NCBI GenBank assembly: GCA_023079485.1
Contig: CM041084.1
Location: forward strand, 126,146,292-126,210,291
Direction of reading: 5' to 3'
DNA length: 64,000 bases
From: Archilochus colubris
Lineage: Eukaryota > Chordata > Aves > Apodiformes > Trochilidae
Below are positions 24,546 through 38,283 of the stretch, piece by piece. The notes beneath the pieces were generated by a model. That model saw nothing but the letters and a program-made list of their open reading frames with translations. It was not told the origin of the DNA and ran no database searches. The translations under genes and the position numbers were made by a program. Every line of letters begins with the position of its first letter. Within the stretch, counting starts at the first letter, position 1.

Positions 24546-26706
24546 TACATGTGTTAATTCTGTTGTTAATGTGTAATGCTTACACATTAAAGAGTAATGT
24601 CATATGACTCTGCATGTAAAATGTTACTCAGTCCAGAGAAGGCTGACAGACAGCTGCCTGTATTAGCATTAATGTTACACTATCTGCAGTTTGTCTGGGA
24701 TCTTTTCTGTAAAAGAGTTATTATCCATAATTCTCTTCAATTTACACAAACAAAAAAAAAATTACATTAAAATACCCTTCGTCTCCTCACTCATCCCCAC
24801 CTCTTTCTCTTTAGAAAACCAAAGGTATTGATACTTTTAATCAGATAAGAACACATTATCAAAAGCATTATCAAGAGCATTATCAAAAACTGCCTTTGGA
24901 AAGTGACTTTACTGATTTGCCTTTGATCCCTGTCATTAAGTAATTAGCTTTAAAGTTGCTATGTCAAAATGGCTGAGGTAAAAAAAAGCAAAGACACTAT
25001 CTTTTACTCCATATTTGGGCAGGAAATCTAGCTGTAGACTTGGACTGAACATGACTACATTACTGGAAGTAATTAGAAATGCAGGAATCTCCTTCCCTAT
25101 AACTAAGTTCTCTCATATGTAGGATTAGCTGTTTGCTACCTAGTTATTAAAAAAGGTGCCTCAGACACATAATATGCTGTTTTCAATGAAGGATGAGGAT
25201 TTCACTAACAGCTAGAATAAAAGCATGCTCATTGTTTGCTAAAGTTAATTTAGATTTCCATGAATGTGGTTGAAGACAGCATTTGGTCAAGTGTCACTTG
25301 AAGCAAAGCATTGGATTAGTTTGAGTTCTGACTACACCTACTGATGATGGAGAAGACAGGTAGGTGGGTAGGCAGTCAGGTATGAGAGCAACAAGCTTCT
25401 AATCTACCAGCAGGCCTTCTGCAGACCTCTTATCAGTATGGCATCAGTTCTTTAGGAAGACTGCCTTTTTTTCTTCACTGGATCTGCAGGCAGGCAGTCT
25501 TATGCCATGCTTTCCAGGAGAGAAAAGTTACAAAATGAGGCTTGTAAAAGCCCTCAGGTACACAAAAAGACATGCAGAGAATGAGTGATGTAGGAGACAC
25601 CTGAAAACACTAGGAAAATTTGTAGGAAAACCATATAACGAGGATGCCTGCACATGCAAAAATATAGGCTTTTCATAACCACGTTGGAAATACCTGGTGT
25701 AGAGCACAGAGGAAGAGGAAAGAAAGTTCATGGAGACAAGAGCCTTTACCTATGACAGTGAGTGGAACTGGTGTGTCAGGACAGAGAAGTTGAATGAGCT
25801 AACTCAGATTTCCAAAATTTCTCTGAGTACTGCTTATTGAGTAAGTTCTCTTCAGGAGGCCATTTTCTCAGAAGAACTGCAGTCAGTGGTAAGTGACTCA
25901 GGAAACATCATCACTGTGTTCAGAGTATAGGAGTGAGATAAAAAAATAAACCTACATAGCATCTTCAAAATCTTTAGACATAAACTTATACACAGATCCA
26001 GTCTTTGGGCCAATCAGAGGATGTGACAGAAAAAAAGTTTGATCTGCTCCTTATTAGGGGACTAACACCTGCCTATCCAAAATGCTGGGAGGCAAACTAA
26101 CCACACTCTACCTATAAGGTCCCATACCCTCATACATCTATCCTTACATTCCCACCACTTTTGTTGTTCTAACCTCGGCACTCCTTTTCCTGAGACATTT
26201 TGATTTAGACTGTCAGAAAATGAAACCAGAAGAAAACAACAACTCCTGGGTGAACAAATTTAAGCTTCTCACAGAGGAACCACCTGTCGAGGGTCAGAGC
26301 CAGTGCAGCAAAGCAAAATGAGAGATCCAGGAGAGGTGGAGGATGAAAAGAAAGCTCTTTGCAGGGAACCGAGTGACTGTCTCAGTAGAGACAGTAAATC
26401 AGCTCAACTGCTTAAAAGATCTGAGACTTGAATACTTTTTTTGAAATACTGTGGCTCCATGGGTAATTTTTTTTCTATCAAGAAACTCTACTGGGCACCT
26501 AAAGTTAGAAGCTCAGAATTAGACATCCAACTTTCAGATGAGTACAGTAGTATATATAAGACACCTTTACCTGTACACATCCCCAACCTTAAGATAAAGT
26601 AACAGGTTCATAACTGCATAAATATTTTGGTTGCAAGATTGTCCTTAGAAGGATGGGGTTAGGATAGTAATCTGAATTCTCTCTGTCTTTCAGGTAATGA
26701 AATCAT
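24546..26706. other. No gene seen; candidate regulatory array inside
   Basis: About 2.2 kb of unique-looking DNA. The stretch 24780-24990 is dense in GATA, TCF/LEF-like (TTTGATC) and homeodomain-like (TAATTAG) words and includes a 12-bp repeat array listed separately. Confidence 0.4.
24843..24884. promoter_or_regulatory. GATA-motif array with 12-bp periodicity
   Basis: AGATAAG at 24843 is followed by three TTATC motifs (GATAA on the minus strand) starting at 24856, 24868 and 24880, spaced exactly 12 bp. The repeat unit is GCATTATCAARA, about three copies. It may be a small tandem duplication that multiplied a GATA-factor site, or a chance minisatellite. No gene adjoins. Confidence 0.4.
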
Positions 26707-27765
26707 GAGGTTGCTCTACTTGACTTTAGTAAAGCTTTTGACATGGTCTCTCATAACAAAACTCAAGAAATGTGGGACAGATGATTGGACTTTGAGGTGG
26801 ATTGATAACTGACTCCAGTTATCTGTCAGGATTGCAGTCTGTGGCACAGAGCTAAGTTGGAGGCCTGTGGCCAGAGGTGTGCCTCAAGGACCAGTACTGG
26901 GTCCAGTTTGACTCAGTACCTTCATCAATGATCTAGATAAGGAGATAGAACATACTCTTAGAAGTTTGCTGATGATTCAAAGCTGGGGGGTGGCTGATGC
27001 ACCAGAAGGCTGTGTTGCCATCCAATGAGATCTGCACTGGCTGCAGAGCTGGGCAAAATCAACCTCATGAAGTTCAGTAAGGACAAGTTTAGAGTCCTGC
27101 GCCTGGGAAAGAATAACACCAACCACCACTACAGATTAGGGGATGTCCTGCTGGAAAGGACCTCCATGGAGGAAGACCTTGGGGTCCTAGTGGACAGTAA
27201 ATTCTCTGTGGGTCCACAATGTGCCCTTGTGATCAAGAGAGCCAATGGTATCCTAGGGTGCATTAAGGAAATGATGTCCAGCAGATCTAGGGAGGTTCTC
27301 CTCCCACTCTGCTCGGCCTTGGTGAGACCGCACCTGGAATACTGTATCCAGTTTTGGGCTCCCCAGTTCAAAAGACACAGGGATCTACTGGAGATGATCC
27401 AACAGAGAGTCACAAACATGATTAAGGGACCTGAACATCCCTGCTTTGAAGAAAGATTAAGACAACTGTGGCTGTTATGCCTTGAAAAATGAAGGCTAAG
27501 AGGGGATCATATTAATGTCTATAAATATCTGAGAGCGTGTGTCAAGAGGATGAGGTCAAACTGTTTTCAATGGTGCCCAGTAATAGGACAAGGAATAATG
27601 GGTTTAAGCTAGAATACAAGTTCCACCTCCTCATGAGGAGAAACTTTACTGTGAGTGTGACAGAGCTCTGGAATACTCTGTTCAGAGAGGTTGTGGAGTC
27701 TCTTTCTCTGGAGACTTTCAAAACCCACTTGGGTTCCTGTGAGGCCTGCCCTAAGGTTATCCTGT
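26707..27765 (+). mobile_element. CR1 LINE fragment, best-preserved RT, plus strand
   Basis: About 1.06 kb from RT box A (LDFSKAFDMVSH, about 26730) to near the ORF2 end. Box C VPQG is intact (about 26880). The palm F-A-D-D is intact at 26965-26976, followed by SKLG. A 155-codon frame (27025-27492) carries MKFSKDKFRVLRL, NGILGCIKEMMSSRSREV and LVRPHLEYCIQFWAPQ, and ends in a TGA where the family reads LEKRRL. The frame resumes at 27537 with VPSNRTRNNGFKLE and ELWNTLFREVVESLSLE. The 3' UTR and tail are missing. Frameshifts lie upstream of 27025, so it is inactive. Confidence 0.93.
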
Positions 27766-28627
27766 TTTCATAGATCCCTCTTGTTTAGGAAAACAGTGAG
27801 TATGTGGTGTTGAAACTGGGGCTTGGAAATCTAGAGTTCATCCAATTTGTATAGTGTGAATTTGACTGCCTTTTTAAAATCAGTTCCTCCCAGTCAGATT
27901 ACTCACAGGTACTTCAGTGAGAACAATCTGGATCTAGTTAATTCTGTGAATTAGCTTTTCTGTCTTCTATGTTTACTGGAGAGAAAAATCTCTTCACTCA
28001 ACTGCAAAAACTCTATCAGACACAAATGTGAGCTCTGGAAAAAAAAAAAACAAACCAACTGTAAAACCGTAAGAAAATGTAACTATTTAAATTTTCAACT
28101 TATGATCTTAAACTTTCTTAGACCATTATTTCTTCAAGCTGCACAACGGTTCTCTAAAGAGATCTCAAATGGAGGTCTCAAATGGAGACTATTTGACTTC
28201 TACTGAACCAAAGCTACTCTGTGGTAGAACACAGTGACACCAAGAAGCTGATGTCTGATGCCATAGTCACTACAAACACAAGCTCATGAATCCAGAATGC
28301 AATCATCTGAGTAGGAGTTTGTGAGTGTGTCACCCACATCAGTGCTCTGCCGGGCAAGCAGCACCCTGGTTTTTAATGGGCAATGCTCCTGTGCATTTTA
28401 TCACTCTTGGAGGGCAGCATCTCCCCCTATGTTAAGAGGTTATAACTGGGCCTTGACTCATTTCTTACCCAGTAAGAAAATCACTGACTCACTGATGTCC
28501 CAGAGCAGATATTTAAGCCTTGCTATGCTTATTTTTGGAGCAGAGCACAAGGTGATTTGCTGTAAAGCCCTTTCCATAGGACTGTTAGTAGCAAAACAAA
28601 GGTGAACAGGAAAATTATTATTTTTTT

Positions 28628-28641
28628 AATATATATATATT
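28628..28641. repeat. (TA)n microsatellite
   Basis: Seven TA units flanked on both sides by runs of thymine. Confidence 0.65.
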
Positions 28642-29361
28642 GTTTTTTTGAAATCACAGAGCATCAGTCTTCTCCACTGTAAGGGCAGTAGTCTTCTCTA
28701 TTGCAAGTTGAATCTAGTCCTACCTGTGTCACTGCAAACAATGTACTAAATAGAAGTCATACAACTTAAACCTGAGCAATTTGAAAAAAAATCCTTGTTT
28801 TTTCAAGTATGAAAATTACTTGGCTGCCAAGGTGTTGGTTCCCATTGTTTCTAAGCTTCCTATTGCCCTGGTACCTTTCACTGGGGAAGGCACAACTCAT
28901 ACCTGGGGATTAGATTTGAAGCAGATTTCCTCTGCTTTTTAAGGAAAGAGGAAATAATCTGCTCAAATGCCATACAGATGAAGGACTTCCACTCAGGCAG
29001 AGAGGGGAAAATAGGAAGTAAAGAGTTAATTTTTTCAGGACTGGGGGTGAGTATTTCAAGGATGAAATCTTCAGAAGTAGCACATTTAATTCCATAAATT
29101 GATGACATTTATAACAATATTTTCTTACAACACGTTAGGCTACATCTGCAATGACACTATATATATATTAATGCACCTTGTAAGACAAACACAAGCAGCC
29201 CATAAATCCCATCAGTTTTTACCACCCCATAGGGTTAGAGGCTTTTGTTAAGTCCACCTTAGAATCTGTCTCCTTTAATTGTTCAAAACTGACTGCTAGA
29301 GCCTCAGCACAATTGTGGCTGGAAATAAACTATATTACACAGCAATTTCAGTTCATGGTCG

Positions 29362-29375
29362 GTAGCCATGGTAAC
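29362..29375. promoter_or_regulatory. Candidate RFX X-box (GTAGCC-AT-GGTAAC)
   Basis: A full, nearly palindromic match to the X-box consensus GTNRCC, 0-3 bases, RGYAAC with a 2-base spacer. RFX dimers bind such sites. No gene or promoter is recognisable nearby, so this stands on the motif alone. Confidence 0.4.
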
Positions 29376-32300
29376 ACCAAGCAATAAGACATAAAAAAGG
29401 AAATGGTCTTAAAGGGCAAAAATGTGCATCTTGAATCTAGGCAAGATGGATACTGTGAAGGTTTTATTTCTTCAAAAGGAATAGTTGTTTTTTTTCTGAC
29501 CCAGTTAATTTTTTTGGTTCTATTTCAAAGCAATCAGCTTCATTTGCCTCACAGAAACTAATATATTTTTTTCATTTTCTGTTGTGTATTCATTGAAGTC
29601 TTCATATTTAGCTGTCTGTAGTTCAAACCATTCAACTATTGGGGTCAATACTTTTGTGTGGCCAAGCATATAAATAAAAATTCCATTTTATTTGAGCTTT
29701 TGCTTTTAACGTGCAATGTGTTATTATGTGCTTATTTTGATGAGCAGTGCAGGATTGGTCCCTTCTACATCCAAAGTGAGAAAATATGTTGTAGATAATG
29801 CGATTTTGGTGACATATTCAGTATTTCTCAAGTCCAATCCTGAGCTCCTTCACCCCATAAAACTAGCCTCTGTCCAATTGCCTGTAATTGTTTAGAAATG
29901 TGAGTCTGCATTTTTAAGTCCTTTAGATCTTTCAGATCACCACTTTTATTAGTTCAGATTGGTAGTGCATTTTTTACTCCGTGAGCAACATTGAAAGTCT
30001 GAGAAAATCAAATGGACAAACAGCTGCTTTTCAAAGAAATGCATGAATTAATGATAAATAATCACACCAGTTTGTCAGGTTTGACTGTTTCTGTGACAGG
30101 AGACAGATATCATTAACTTTATGAAGCCATCACTATACAGCGACTTAAATACTTGATTTTTACTTTTTTCTCTAAAAAAGCCAAGCTACACTGCCAAAAT
30201 AGAAAATTGGTCTGATTTGAACTGCTCTGAAGAAATCCAAGTGTGCTGCTTCTACCCATCCCCTAGTTTTTTTCCCAAACTTGTAGTAATTTCTTTTTCT
30301 GTTAATTTTTCTTACAGGGACTGAAGTTTAACTGACTATAGAACATTTACTCTACGATCTCTTCGATCCTTTTTTACTCTCTTCACTAAAGACAGATCTT
30401 GGCGAATAATCTGTTTTCCCCAAGGGCACACACTTGTTAAAGTTCAAAGAGGCCTCCTTCCTTCAGATCATCATACATCTTAAGATAAAGTTGCCACAAT
30501 CAGGTGAATGGAAAACATTTAGTTCACCTAATTTAATCTCTATTTTATTCTTTCCATATTTCATCTGAGATATTACCACTTTGCTGTTGTTCATAGATGT
30601 GCTAGGTCACAGGTGACTTTCTTGATGAAGACAGGCTCAAAACCGCATATATAATTTACCTTCTTGATGAACTAAGTTTATGACTTTTCCTGTCTATTAC
30701 TTAGAAGAAAAGTTGGGCTTTAATCTTCCTCTTGCTTCTAACATATTGATTGAAGGCACTGAGGGTTTCTTATCATCAGAGATGTTTTCTCACAACTGCA
30801 TTTCTCTTATGCTTTCTACTTCTGGTATTGTTCCTGCTTGCTCAGTTTGTCTTTTTATTTCCATCTCTAGTGATCTGATCTACTTTCTGCTTTCTGTATT
30901 CTGCCTTCTTGGTCTTGATGCCAATGAAGAGTTCACATTTTACCTAATCTGATCTCTTACTACATTTTTTATCCTTCTGCATTGGGACAGTTTGTACTTC
31001 TGCCTTCAGTAGTATTTTCTTGAAGAACAGCCAGATCTCTATAATACCTTTGAAAATCCATTGACATTTCCAGAAATGCTATGCAGTCCCTAAAATGAAC
31101 AATCTACTCCAGCAGAAGAATTTTCCATTGCCTTCATAAAGGTGATACCAGGCCTGGATAAAAGGCTCAATCTACAGTTTCAGGAGAGGTGAGGTAAATA
31201 ACCTCATGTTAGGTCTCCCCATTAAATCCTTCCAAAAACATTTTTACCTAAGGAGACCTGGAAGACACTTTCACCAATGAAGTTGTACTCTCACCAGATG
31301 GGTCTTTAACTGGAGAGATGATCCAATGGAAGAGAAAGGAAATCAAGGATTAAGAATCAGTATTTTTTTTAAGATAGGTTAAAACTCAGACATTTTTATT
31401 TATGAAAAGGAACCTCATGAGTGGTTGCTTTATATTTTTCTTCCTAAATTTATTCTAAATAATGATAACCTCCTGATCAGGTTATTAATTATTTTTTGAA
31501 GAATTGAAATTTGCTTGGTTACAATTGTGTCTGACGTAGCTTCTTTTTATGCTCTTCTTGGGATAATAACTACTTGCTGATAGATGACAGTCACTCTTAT
31601 GCTGACCATCACAATACATTGGAAATGCACTTTCTAATCACAAATATCTTGTTATATACAGTTAGAATAAACATCTCAGCAAACAGATTTTAAAGACATC
31701 TTTCTGCTTTACGATCTGATTTTGAGTTTTCTGTACCTTAAGTGGTCCTTTTCAATTTTCTGCATTCCTGTATGCTGGTCCTTTGACTGTGCTGATGAGA
31801 AGGATGTAACATTACAGCAGACAGGATAGGCTTTGATTTCAGTCTTTAAACCAATCAGTAGCTATCAGCCCAGATGATTTATGTCTCTTTTCATTCTGAT
31901 CATTCACATACATTGATGAATTCATTTTTACAGGACATTTCTAAATCACTGTTTTGCTCATAGCAAATTCAAGGACGGGAAGGCCAATTGACCTGGTTAT
32001 GGCAGAGCCATGAAGAGAATTAGGGTCTCCATTTTGTTCTTTCTCAGACACCAAAAAAATTCTCCTGCAGACTGTAAGTCTGTGAAACATTTTCTGTGGA
32101 AACACACAGCAGCTGTAGCAGTTTATTAAAATGTAATTTTATATCTTCACATTCAGAACATTTCCCTGTGGAACCACTGAGGGCTAAGAAGCACCCCATG
32201 GAAGTTTCATTTGCTGTACATAGGGCTGAGGATCTTGTTTCTGCTGCCTAGGTTTGATGCTTGAAGTTAGACTGCCTGACTTTTTTGTTTGAAGGCAAGT

Positions 32301-33258
32301 TCAGAAATTTATTCGTTTGGAACCTGCTTGCCAGGATATTGGATATTAAGGATGCTTCACAGAAATGTATTTTTGAAGACAGTTGGCCCTACCAGAAAGT
32401 AATTTCAGTTATCCTAAAAACATTACAGGAGAGGTCATTATGGCAGGACTATTGGGACAGTAAAAAAGTCACTTAGTAAACAGGCTTGACAGGCAGAGCA
32501 CAAATAAGAGCCAAGAGCTATGAACATAACAGAGCTTTGCAGGCAAGAAAAAGTAAATTGGAACTTAATACAGAAAGTGAAAGAAAAGACAACAAGATGT
32601 AAAAGGTATTACTAAGCAATGTGTGTTATGATTATGCTAACGGAACAGAGAACTCTGCTGAACTGAAAGAACAAGACAGAGAAAATAATGATAATCGGGA
32701 CTATATAATGGTAAAACTTATTGGCAACAAACTACATCTTTTTTTTGTTAACATTTTGTTAAATATCCAACTTTCCAACTGCAATCAGACACCAAAACTC
32801 TACCCTAACTGTGTTCTTAACTTGCTTACATATTGATTATCTTGGAATTCTGAAATGTGGCTTAATAGTTTAGAGAAGGACTGCAAACTGTTCACCAATG
32901 GCACCAATACCTGGTCAAGGCTGTCTGAGAGCGAGCTTCTTCACATGTAATTGTACTATTTAATTCTGCAGAGTGTCCAGGATCAGTTCATGTGAAAGAT
33001 GTTTTATGCAAATAATTATACAGCTGACTTAACAGAGTCATTCCAGTGGTAAAGCAGAACTGGTTTGGGAGGCAGAATGCTCCCTGCAGAGAGCATATCT
33101 CCCAAGCTCAACCGTGGCTGTGTTTGGAAGGAAAGGTTCAGTGATCTTAGGAGATTTTTATCTGACAGGCAGCCTGCAAACGCTGCTGTAGTTCAGCTCT
33201 GCTGAAGAAACTGTATAATATCTAGCTTGAAAATACAGGCTGAGTGTCTGAGGCAATG

Positions 33259-33540
33259 GATATAGAATGGTTTGGGCTGGAAGGGACCTTAAAGATCATC
33301 TAGTTCCTTAGGCAACCTATGCCAGAGTCTCACTATCCATGAATATTTTTTTCCTTATCTCCAGTCTAAACCTCCCCTCTTTCAGTTAAAACTGTTCCCC
33401 CTTGTTCTGTCACTACAGGCTGTGGTAAAAATATCTCTCTCCATTATTCTTATAAGCCCCCTTGATACATTAAAAGGCTATGATAAGTTTTCCCCAGAGC
33501 ATTCTTTTCTTCAGGCTAAACAAAACCACCTCTTTTCTAA
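33259..33540 (-). mobile_element. CR1 3'-end fragment, minus strand
   Basis: It starts with ATATAGAATGGTTTGGGCTG, the inverted CR1 tail, and continues through GGAAGGGACCTTAAAGATC. The antisense of the C-terminal ORF2 region follows (CCCTTGTTCTGTCACTACAG, then CTTCTTTTCTTCAGGCTAAA-like sequence near 33510). About 280 bp, 5'-truncated. Confidence 0.88.
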
Positions 33541-36500
33541 AGTAAAGATACTTTAAAGTATATCTCTATGCACAGTAAAAGTACAACATTTCACACCCGG
33601 CCAGTAGTGCCAAATCCCAGACCAAAAACCAGGTCCATTCTTCACTTTCAAGCAGCTTCCCCCTTCATGTTGAGTTGTCACCCCCTATCCATTACCCCAA
33701 AATGGAGCATGTGACAGGTGTGCTCAAAATAAAGACCTAGCTTCAATTGCCAAAGCTGGAAGTGGTTTTTCAGGTGACATGGAGCACATCAGCTGATCCA
33801 TCTGCCCCAGTGCCCTCAACAGCAGTGGGGAAAGAAGTAGGGAGGGAATGACATCCTTCTCTTTCATAGAACCAACAGGGCTGATCAATGGGTGATAAAT
33901 TAAATGCTGTGTAACCACTGGGGGTTTGTATAAGCAGGACTTTGGACTGGCTCACTGACTGCTCAAACACTCTTTTACACCTTTGAGGAGGCAGATCCTG
34001 CCAGTTCAGAGACTAAACAACCAGAAAGAATAGTGACAGGGGAGTATGAAGTGGGAAACAATGTGTTTGTGTAGTATTAAAAATCCTACGGACTTAGTAA
34101 GTAGCGAAAGAAAATAAGGAAAAATAGAATTAAGGAGCAGGACTATAGCATGGAACACTATATATATACATTGAGTGACTGTGGAGTTGCATCTCAGTCT
34201 GACACAGGCCCTGGGAGCAGGGAGGCAGTTCTGCAAGCCTGTTTTAATCCCCCAGGATAACACTGTGATGCAATGTGCACCATGATAGCTTAGGAGGACA
34301 CAGTGCATACTTCTCCTTGGAAGATTTCTTGTGGTGCTTGTCAAGGAGCAAGCCCAGGTCAAGACATTGACAACACCACTCAGCAGAGTTGGCAGATCTC
34401 CCTCATTCTTCTCCTTGTCTCAGGGCTTCATTTCAACTTCTTGGTTGCTATGGGACTTTAATGTGTCTTATCAGGGGACCACAGGGACTTCCCAGCCAGC
34501 TGGGTCTTGTATCACAAAGAAGGAGAGCTGTTCAGCCCATATGAATTAGTCACAGGAAGAGGGGTGAAAGGCAGAGGGAGGTTAGTGGCAGGATAATACA
34601 GCAGGTGAGCTTGTGAGTCCTGCACTCCATCATGGGCCAGGACACCTTGCACTTCAGGTGTGCTCTGCAGGAGGATGCACTCACTGCACTGCACAGAGAT
34701 CCCTGTGGACGCAGCTCAGGCAACCAGACTCAAAGGCACAGCCCAAAATTTACAGTGGGGCACTGATTCTGTTGCACAGCATGTGGGGTAGAATAACATA
34801 ACAGGTTCTTCTCTTTTCTGGAGCAGAAAAATGAATTTCATGCTTAAAAGCATGAGGTCTGACAATCTCTCTCCTGCTTGTACTGTGCTACAGCTGCTGC
34901 CCTAATCTCAGGCAAAGCAACAAACTTCTCCCTCACAGCCTCGTGAGCACTCAGATGGTCCTCAGGCACCTCTTCTTTGTCTGATATTTTGGAACAGAAA
35001 ATAAACATTTTGAAGTCAACCTGCAAAATGAAAAGTACAATATCCACCCTGCTAATGCAAGTTTTTTTCATTTTGTGCCCTAGACTGAGAAAATATGTTG
35101 TGTTCTGAAGTGGAATTAAAGTAATAAATAAACCCACACATAAAATGTACCTTGTGTGCAAAATAACAAATAGGAAACAATATATTGGGTCAATGAAAAT
35201 ATTGTGTTCCACCAGAAATTAGATGTTTCATTCTGATTTCTACTAACCTGAATCATACGAAGTGAAAATTTGATAAAGAAAAGTCACTTGAAAATGGAAA
35301 AGATCAACACTGAGTGTTAGACTGAAGAAAAAAAGTTTGCTCCTCAGTTTGAAGAAAATTTTTGTTAAACACTTTCCAGTGCTTGCAGTGATGCACTGAT
35401 AATCATAATGTTGCAATCTTAACAATGCCTGTATTTTCCCCATTGTATGATTAACAGCCATTCCAAAACAGGCAGGGAGTACAAACAAGTTGATAAATAT
35501 TACTCTAGAGCAAGAAGCCACAAGACTCCATTGCTTGCCTTAGGAATTCCTAACTTGGTCCTCACTGCACCTTTCAGACATGCCCCAAATCCCCCAGCAT
35601 GAGCTCTGTGCTCTATCTTCCAAGATGCATTCGTCCCATATAAGAGGGACAAGCACTTTGTTCCATGTCTAGCTCATATTTGGACACCACAGGTAAGAAA
35701 GATTATTTATATCAAAAGCTGGGAGCAATGAATTTAGGGGGTTAGAGGCTTTAGAGATTTATATCAGAGGCTTAAAGAATGAAAAAGCCAGAAGTCTGAA
35801 AAGTAAAAAAATAGAGAAAAGAGGCTGCAATTTTGCTTTCTAATTTAAGATAACAGGATGAATGTGGCCTCAAAAATGTAACAAAAAAAATATGTGTTTG
35901 TGTAAATATATATTTATATATCTACACTTATCTGATGCTCTTTATAAAATTATAGTACTATGCCAATCAGCAGTGTCTTCTCTGAAGTGTGAGGTCATTT
36001 TACCTTTAGGAATAAACAGACATCCTCTGATACTTTTTGCAGGTTTGCACATTCAGCGAGGTCTGGAGCAGAAAGTGCAGCTGACTTCATTAAGGGCATG
36101 AGGTCTTTCAGAGATCACTAAAAGGGCCATAGAAGAAATCTTCTCCTGGGAGGAAGACAGTTGGGAGCTCCAAGGAAGCCACAGCATCCTTTGGAGAGCA
36201 GGTCTGCCTTCAGTGAACCAGTCCTTCAGACCTGATTGAACAGGAGCCAAGGTCAGCTGTTTAACTCCTTTTTTCAACCTCTAAAATTTAACTTGTGGCT
36301 GCCCTAAGCCCATGTATTAGCAGTGGATTTGTACCTAAGCAGCTGTTGTTTTGTTTTGAAGCTTCTTTCTTCTACACGTTCATGATATTTTTCGTATTAA
36401 TTCAAAATTTAAAGAAATGTAACCATGAAAGACACAATACAAGGAGTAAATAATTTTCTTTGATTTATTCTTGACAGAAAACCTATCATTCCCTAAAGAT

Positions 36501-38283
36501 GAACACTCCACTGTTTTTATCCTAATACAGACATTTCCCTGTCTTTTAATCAGTCACTGCTCTGCTTGGGCTTTGGTAAAAATGAGGTCTATGGATCATT
36601 GCTGCTGTCCTTTCACATGCTTAGCTAGCTTTAACAATGCTTTTATGCAAAAACTACACTTAAAGCACATTATTAAGTTTCTAAATCAGTTATTAGAAGT
36701 TGAGGAAATACCAGGATTAACATTTGCCCCACTGTGCTCCTGTTTATGTAAGAGAATGTAATGATATGAACACATTCTCCTCCCTTCCCCCCTTCTCTCC
36801 TCTCTTCCAAGAATTGAGGGATTTTCAGAAGAAGCCTCAAGAGATGAGAGACTCCAGTTATCCTTATGTGATGGATGAGAGTCCAGCTAGCCCAGTTATC
36901 TCATTCAAGTAACAACAAAGACCTATGGCATAGAGATCAAACAGACAATTATCAATGAATTTAGGGTATGAGGATTATATATCTCAAAGCTGCCATTATA
37001 ACCAATAAGAAAACTAGCATTTTCATGCAGCATAAGTCCCTGGGTACCTATTTGTAGCTTCAGCTGAACAGTAATGCTGGCTGAAAGAACTCCTAAGCAG
37101 CTAAAGCTCTGCCAATTTGAACAACCAGATTCCAAGGCAGAGAAGCTTTTTTTCTTCACTTGTGCTAAATCCTATTTTTTTTCTATAGTTTAAATTTAAA
37201 TTTGTCTGAAATTCAAAAGAAAAGAAAGGAAATCAACCTGAGCAGTCACCCACTATGGGACACTTAACCCAGGAGGAAGTTTGGCTAAATTATGAGCATC
37301 CAAATACAATCTTATCAAGAGACATATCAAGCAATGCTGACAATAGGTGGGGCTAGAAGCCTTCCCAGTGGTGTGATGGTCCTTACTTTGGACACAGGTA
37401 TGGAACCATGAAAGAGATCTACATTGCAGCACAGATATTACCTCTTTCTTCAAATTCACTTGCCTTGCTGGGGAGAAACACAGCATCATTATACCCTGTC
37501 TGTCAGAAAGTCTGTTACCTTGTGAGTAACAACAGGCAGGCAGGCAGCCAGAAGTGGTTTGCTCAGCAAGAGCTCTCTTCTCACTGTGAAGAAAAATTGT
37601 GACACAAATGACAGTCTGCTGAAAAGCTCTGCTTTGCCATGGGGCTCCCTGAGAAGGTGAACAAAGTCATGCTTCCATTGCACCATCACATCTTCTATTT
37701 GGCTGGCAAACAAAGCTGTCCCAGGCAAAAAAATAAATGTGGCCTCATCAAATGTAATAATGCCTCAGCATCTGCAAAATGGTTTTCTGACTGTGCAAAG
37801 GTTCTCAGATGAAGGAAGAAAGTCTCTTTTCTGAAATGGTACAGAAGACCACAAGATAAGTTTCTAACTTAGCAAACACGTGACTGTTGTCTTTCTCTTC
37901 TTGCATTTTATTCTATATCTTATAAAGAAACAGTTCTTTGTAGATGCCTTCACCCTTCCCCAGCTGGATATCTGATAAAATAAGAGACATATGTACAGAG
38001 CTGTTTCCTTTCTCTGCAAGACACTTTTGCAGACTCTGATTGGTTCTCAGCCCAGGGCAACCTCCTGGTTGCTTGCAGCCTTTGAACATGTATAAAGGCA
38101 CACACAAAATAGGAGTGAGCCTACGATTTCATTTTCAAACAATTCAATAGATACCAGTTATAGAAGCAGGTGAGGCTGTTCTGTAGTTCAGCACTGTTGC
38201 AATCATATACAGAAACTGAACACAGCCACAATTAATATTATTCCCATTCCCTGCCTGTTCCATATCCAAATAGCAAGGCTGGT
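33541..38283. other. No gene seen
   Basis: About 4.7 kb without a recognisable gene or named repeat. The longest frame (34844-35212, minus, 122 codons) shows no family features. The region around 34150-34800 is somewhat richer in GC than its surroundings, but I could not assign it. Confidence 0.45.

Larger units (their letters stand above)
27766..33258. other. Long unique stretch without a recognisable gene
   Basis: About 5.5 kb of AT-rich sequence. It holds a short TA microsatellite at 28628-28641 and an X-box at 29362-29375. The segment at about 29880-30190 has the look of conserved non-coding DNA. Open frames are all under 100 codons with no recognisable family. Confidence 0.45.

Noticed and set aside
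34150..34560. Slightly GC-richer stretch with a WDFNVSYQG-like frame
   Set aside because: It recalls retroelement endonuclease wording but lacks any second motif. Not assignable without a search.
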